DNA of 23,393 bases from an uncultured Eubacteriales bacterium (GTDB taxonomy: Bacteria; Bacillota; Clostridia; Oscillospirales; Oscillospiraceae): positions 1 through 23,393 of the forward strand of contig USGS01000022.1 of NCBI GenBank assembly GCA_900554275.1, read 5' to 3'. Below, one piece after another: positions 13,534 through 23,393 of the stretch (position 1 is its first letter; every line of letters begins with the position of its first letter). The notes under the pieces were generated by a model. It was not told the origin of the DNA. It saw only the letters and a program-made list of their open reading frames with translations, and ran no database searches. Made by a program: the position numbers and the translations under genes.

Positions 13534-14591
13534 GCGGCATGCGGGAAAAATTCCGCCGCACCACGGACAGCCTGTACTGGCGGCAGTTTGTCGTGACTGC
13601 GGGCATGGTGCTGCTGACGATGGCGCTGCTGGGCGTGGTGCTGGCGGTGATGAACAGCGCCAACTTCATGGAGATGTGGCGTTCGTTCATCGCACTGTTC
13701 TTCATGACCAGTGCCATCATTTTGGTCATCTCCTTTGTGGCCAGCTTTGTCACCTCTATGCGGCAGATACAGCCCATCACGGAGATGGTGAAGGCCACCC
13801 GAGCCTATGCCGACGGCAACTTCGATGTGCGGATGCAGGAGACGGAGGATGCCGGCGGCGAGATCGGCGAGCTGGCGGCGGCGTTTAACGCCATGGCAGA
13901 CTCCCTGCAGGAGACGGAGCGCCAGCGCCGGGACTTCATCGCCAACGTGTCCCACGAGCTGAAAACGCCCATGACCACCATCGCCGGATATACCGACGGC
14001 ATTTTGGACGGGACGATCCCGCCGGAGAAGGAGCGGCAGTATCTGCAGATCATCTCCGACGAGAGCCGGAGACTGAGCCGCCTGGTGCGGCGGATGCTGG
14101 ACATTTCCCGTATCCAGAGCCAGGAGATGAAAAAGGAGGAGTTCGACCTGTGCGAGTCCGCCCGCATCGCCCTGCTGTCCATGGAGCAGAAGATCATGGA
14201 CCGGGGGCTGGATGTGGATGCGGAGATCCCGGAGGACTCCGTGATGGTCCAGGGCGACCGGGATCTCATCACCCAGGTGATGTATAACCTGCTGGAGAAC
14301 GCGGCTAAGTTCGCCGCGCCATCCTCCCAGCTGTATCTGGGACTGACGGTGAACGGTGACAAGGCCTATGTTACCGTGCGCAATGTGGGCCATACCATCC
14401 CCGCCGAGGAGATACCGCTGCTGTTTGAGCGATTCCACAAATCCGACAAGTCCCGCAGCGAGGACAAGGACGGCTACGGGCTGGGCCTGTATGTGGTCAA
14501 AACTATCCTGGCCCAGCACCATGAGAAGATCACCGTTACCAGTGAAAACGGCGTCACGGCCTTTACCTTCACCATGCAGATGGCCCGGTGA
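13530..14591 (+). CDS. Sensor histidine kinase with minimal extracytoplasmic loop
   Basis: The product is 353 aa. Two membrane helices (about 18-42 and 52-75) are joined by only about ten residues, so it likely senses within the membrane or through a partner. A HAMP domain (about 76-132) leads to the H-box FIANVSHELKTPMTT with H142. The N-box is YNLLENAAK with N257. The G1 motif is degenerate (VRNVGHTIP in place of DxGxG), then F-box LLFERFHKSDKS and G2 GYGLGLYVVK (316-324). The start overlaps the regulator stop as ATGA. The last codons provide a GTG overlap that could also start the protease gene. Confidence 0.9.
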   Translation: MSGMREKFRRTTDSLYWRQFVVTAGMVLLTMALLGVVLAVMNSANFMEMWRSFIALFFMTSAIILVISFVASFVTSMRQIQPITEMVKATRAYADGNFDVRMQETEDAGGEIGELAAAFNAMADSLQETERQRRDFIANVSHELKTPMTTIAGYTDGILDGTIPPEKERQYLQIISDESRRLSRLVRRMLDISRIQSQEMKKEEFDLCESARIALLSMEQKIMDRGLDVDAEIPEDSVMVQGDRDLITQVMYNLLENAAKFAAPSSQLYLGLTVNGDKAYVTVRNVGHTIPAEEIPLLFERFHKSDKSRSEDKDGYGLGLYVVKTILAQHHEKITVTSENGVTAFTFTMQMAR

Positions 14592-14611
14592 CGCAGACGA
14601 GAGGACAGACT

Positions 14612-15904
14612 ATGCAAGACGAGAACAAGACGCCTGCCAATGAGCCCCAGGAGGTAGTGGGGCAGTATATCCGGGATGACAGTCGGGAGGTGACGGACTG
14701 CTATGTGTATTCCCAGCCGCTGCCGGCAGCCGCCATGCCCCGTATCTCTCAGGCGTCCCAAATGCCGCAGAAGCACAGCCGCAGAGGACTGTGGATATTC
14801 CTGATCATCGCGATGGTGCTGATCATAGCAGTGGTCGTGGCGGCACTGACCTCCAGACCGATGGAGGACGGCGGCTACGCGGACGATGGCCACGACGCCA
14901 GCAGCATCGTGGACATTTTCGGCAACGAGATCCCCACCATCGACCGGGTGCAGGGCGACCCCGCCCTGCGGTTCAGCTGCACCCCGCAGGAGGGGGATGC
15001 GCTGACCGCGCAGGAGGTCTATGCCTCCGTCAACCCGGCGGTGGTGATGGTGGCCGTGGCGCTGGACGAGGAAAAGGCCAGCATCGGCACGGGTGTGATT
15101 CTGACGGAGGACGGCTATGTGGTCACCAATGCCCACGTCATCGCCGGCGGGTCGTCCGCCTGGGTGGCACTGGATACCGGCGACGTGCTGGACGCGGAGC
15201 TGGTGGGCTTCGACAGCGGCGAGGATCTGGCGCTGCTGAAGCTGGTGGACGTCACCGGCCTGCCTACCGCACAGCTGGGTGACAGCGACGAGTGCGTGGT
15301 CGGCGACGCGGTGTACGCCATCGGCAACCCGCTGGGCGTGGAACTGCGGGGTACGCTGACCAGCGGCCTGATTTCCGCTATTGACCGGCGGGTGACGCTG
15401 GAGGGCCGGGTGATGACCATGCTCCAGACCACGGCGGCGCTGAACAACGGCAATTCCGGCGGCCCGCTCATCAATGACCGTGGACAGGTTATTGGCATCA
15501 ACACCCTGAAGATGAGCGGCAACAAGACCGCCACCGCCACGGTGGAGGGCCTGGGCTTTGCCGTGCCCGCCCGGCGGATGGTGGCTGTTGTCAATGACAT
15601 CATGGCCACCGGTGCGTTCCACGGTATCCCGTCCCTGGGGATCTATGTAGGGCAGGAGCTGCAGGCGGACGACACGTACCAGATGGTGATCTACGACGTG
15701 ACGGAGGACTACGGAGCGGAAGAGGCCGGACTGCTGCCGGGAGATGTGATTTTGGCGGCGGACGGCGTGGAGGTGCATGAGACGTGGGAGCTGCTGGAGC
15801 TGCGCAGCCGCCATATCGTGAGCGAGGATATGGTGCTGACGGTCCAGCGGGGCGGAGAGATATTCGACGTGCCGGTTACGCTGTACGCCGTGACAGAGGA
15901 ATAA
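14612..15904 (+). CDS. HtrA/DegP-like membrane-anchored serine protease with PDZ domain
   Basis: The product is 430 aa from ATG 14612, with GAGAGGA 6 bases upstream. A GTG at 14588 overlapping the kinase stop is a weaker alternative start. A cytoplasmic tail of about 58 residues precedes one membrane segment (59-80). An extracytoplasmic trypsin-like domain follows with H175 (VVTNAHVIAG), D205 (GEDLALLKL) and S282 (NNGNSGGPL). A C-terminal PDZ domain covers about 335-425 (GAEEAGLLPGDVILAADG). HtrA proteins degrade or refold damaged exported proteins. Its place behind a two-component system resembles the regulation of B. subtilis htrA by CssRS, although CssS has a larger sensor loop. A strong terminator follows. 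Confidence 0.92.
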   Translation: MQDENKTPANEPQEVVGQYIRDDSREVTDCYVYSQPLPAAAMPRISQASQMPQKHSRRGLWIFLIIAMVLIIAVVVAALTSRPMEDGGYADDGHDASSIVDIFGNEIPTIDRVQGDPALRFSCTPQEGDALTAQEVYASVNPAVVMVAVALDEEKASIGTGVILTEDGYVVTNAHVIAGGSSAWVALDTGDVLDAELVGFDSGEDLALLKLVDVTGLPTAQLGDSDECVVGDAVYAIGNPLGVELRGTLTSGLISAIDRRVTLEGRVMTMLQTTAALNNGNSGGPLINDRGQVIGINTLKMSGNKTATATVEGLGFAVPARRMVAVVNDIMATGAFHGIPSLGIYVGQELQADDTYQMVIYDVTEDYGAEEAGLLPGDVILAADGVEVHETWELLELRSRHIVSEDMVLTVQRGGEIFDVPVTLYAVTEE

Positions 15905-15910
15905 AGGCGA

Positions 15911-15937
15911 AAAGGAGGCCGCACGGCCTCCTTTTTT
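15911..15937 (+). terminator. Intrinsic terminator of the two-component/HtrA operon
   Basis: AAAGGAGGCCG and CGGCCTCCTTTTTT form a GC-rich stem of about 8-10 bp with a very tight loop, then six Ts (15932-15937). It starts 7 bp after the protease stop. Confidence 0.92.
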
Positions 15938-15961
15938 GCGCAAAAAACAACAAAGCCGCCC

Positions 15962-15990
15962 TTGACAGGACGGTTAACTTTTGGTATAAT
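15962..15990 (+). promoter_or_regulatory. Consensus sigma-A promoter of rpoBC
   Basis: Perfect TTGACA (15962-15967), a 17-bp spacer ending TGG and perfect TATAAT (15985-15990) with an extended -10. This is as strong as sigma-A promoters get and fits a highly expressed gene. It starts 25 bp after the upstream terminator, so rpoBC is an independent unit with a leader of about 165 nt. Confidence 0.92.
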
Positions 15991-16012
15991 AAGGCGCTTA
16001 TATTGGGGTGGT

Positions 16013-16059
16013 GGGGACATCTCCCCTTGTACCATTTGACCATAGTATACCATTCCCAC
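16013..16059 (+). other. Possible alternative RNA structures in the rpoB leader
   Basis: GGGGA-CATC-TCCCC (16013-16026) is a stable hairpin. The overlapping GTGGGGA (16011-16017) can instead pair with TTCCCAC (16053-16059). The two cannot coexist. A direct repeat TACCATT lies at 16030 and 16048. No U-tract follows, so any control would act by another route than intrinsic termination. Confidence 0.25.
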
Positions 16060-16161
16060 AGCGAAAACACAAGGGTAGACGGCGCAAAACAGACAACAAA
16101 CCCGCGTGTATCGCTGCGGATCGACCCCGGTGAGAACAAACAGAAAGGCGTGAGTGTTGAG

Positions 16162-19842
<3,681 letters not shown>

Positions 19843-19862
19843 GGAAAAGGAGGAGCAAAAGC

Positions 19863-23393
<3,531 letters not shown>

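Noticed and set aside
14588..14611. GTG 14588 as protease start (GTGA overlap with the kinase stop)
   Set aside because: ATG 14612 has a properly spaced GAGAGGA; the extra eight residues show nothing typical. It remains a possible alternative start.

Overview
This window reads as chromosomal DNA of a GC-rich, spore-forming Gram-positive of the class Clostridia. An Oscillospiraceae-type gut anaerobe is my best guess. The grounds are spoIID and spoVAF homologues, a B. subtilis-like RpoB rifampicin region, near-consensus sigma-A promoters with strong AGGAGG ribosome binding sites, and strong GC bias. It is mostly well-packed core genome. No tRNA, rRNA or CRISPR array was seen, and the only mobile-element trace is an IS66 tnpB fragment at the left edge.

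Layout. (1) 1-400: the IS66 tnpB fragment abuts the 5' end of a minus-strand membrane-anchored protein gene, so two broken genes meet at one junction. (2) 427-2607: a minus-strand HpcH/HpaI-family aldolase and a plus-strand ThrE-type transporter diverge from back-to-back sigma-A promoters. (3) 2685-10145: an aromatic amino acid operon, leader-pheA-aroB-aroC-aroEK(fusion)-aroQ-aroA-DAHP synthase. Apart from the usual precursors it holds every shikimate-pathway step from DAHP to chorismate plus the prephenate branch. Four junctions are 4-bp ATGA/GTGA overlaps. (4) 10162-12715: a bidirectional terminator, then divergent sporulation genes spoVAF (minus) and spoIID (plus), with candidate sporulation-sigma promoters between them. 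(5) 12712-15937: a response regulator, histidine kinase and HtrA-like protease operon closed by a strong terminator. (6) 15962-23393: rpoB and rpoC (rpoC cut by the window end) behind their own consensus promoter and a leader of about 165 nt, with no ribosomal protein genes upstream.

The most interesting item is the leader in front of pheA (2685-2977). It has a near-consensus promoter, a strong ribosome binding site and a 55-codon ORF ending in a Phe-rich run in which every Phe codon is TTT. An intrinsic terminator follows, and its 5' arm can pair instead with the last codons of the ORF. This is the architecture of ribosome-mediated transcription attenuation, as in enterobacterial pheL-pheA, but here in a Clostridia-like genome and placed to control the whole shikimate operon. 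Clostridia usually use T-box riboswitches for such genes, and I see no T-box motif here.

All calls come from reading the sequence and recalled family motifs; no database search or folding program was run.
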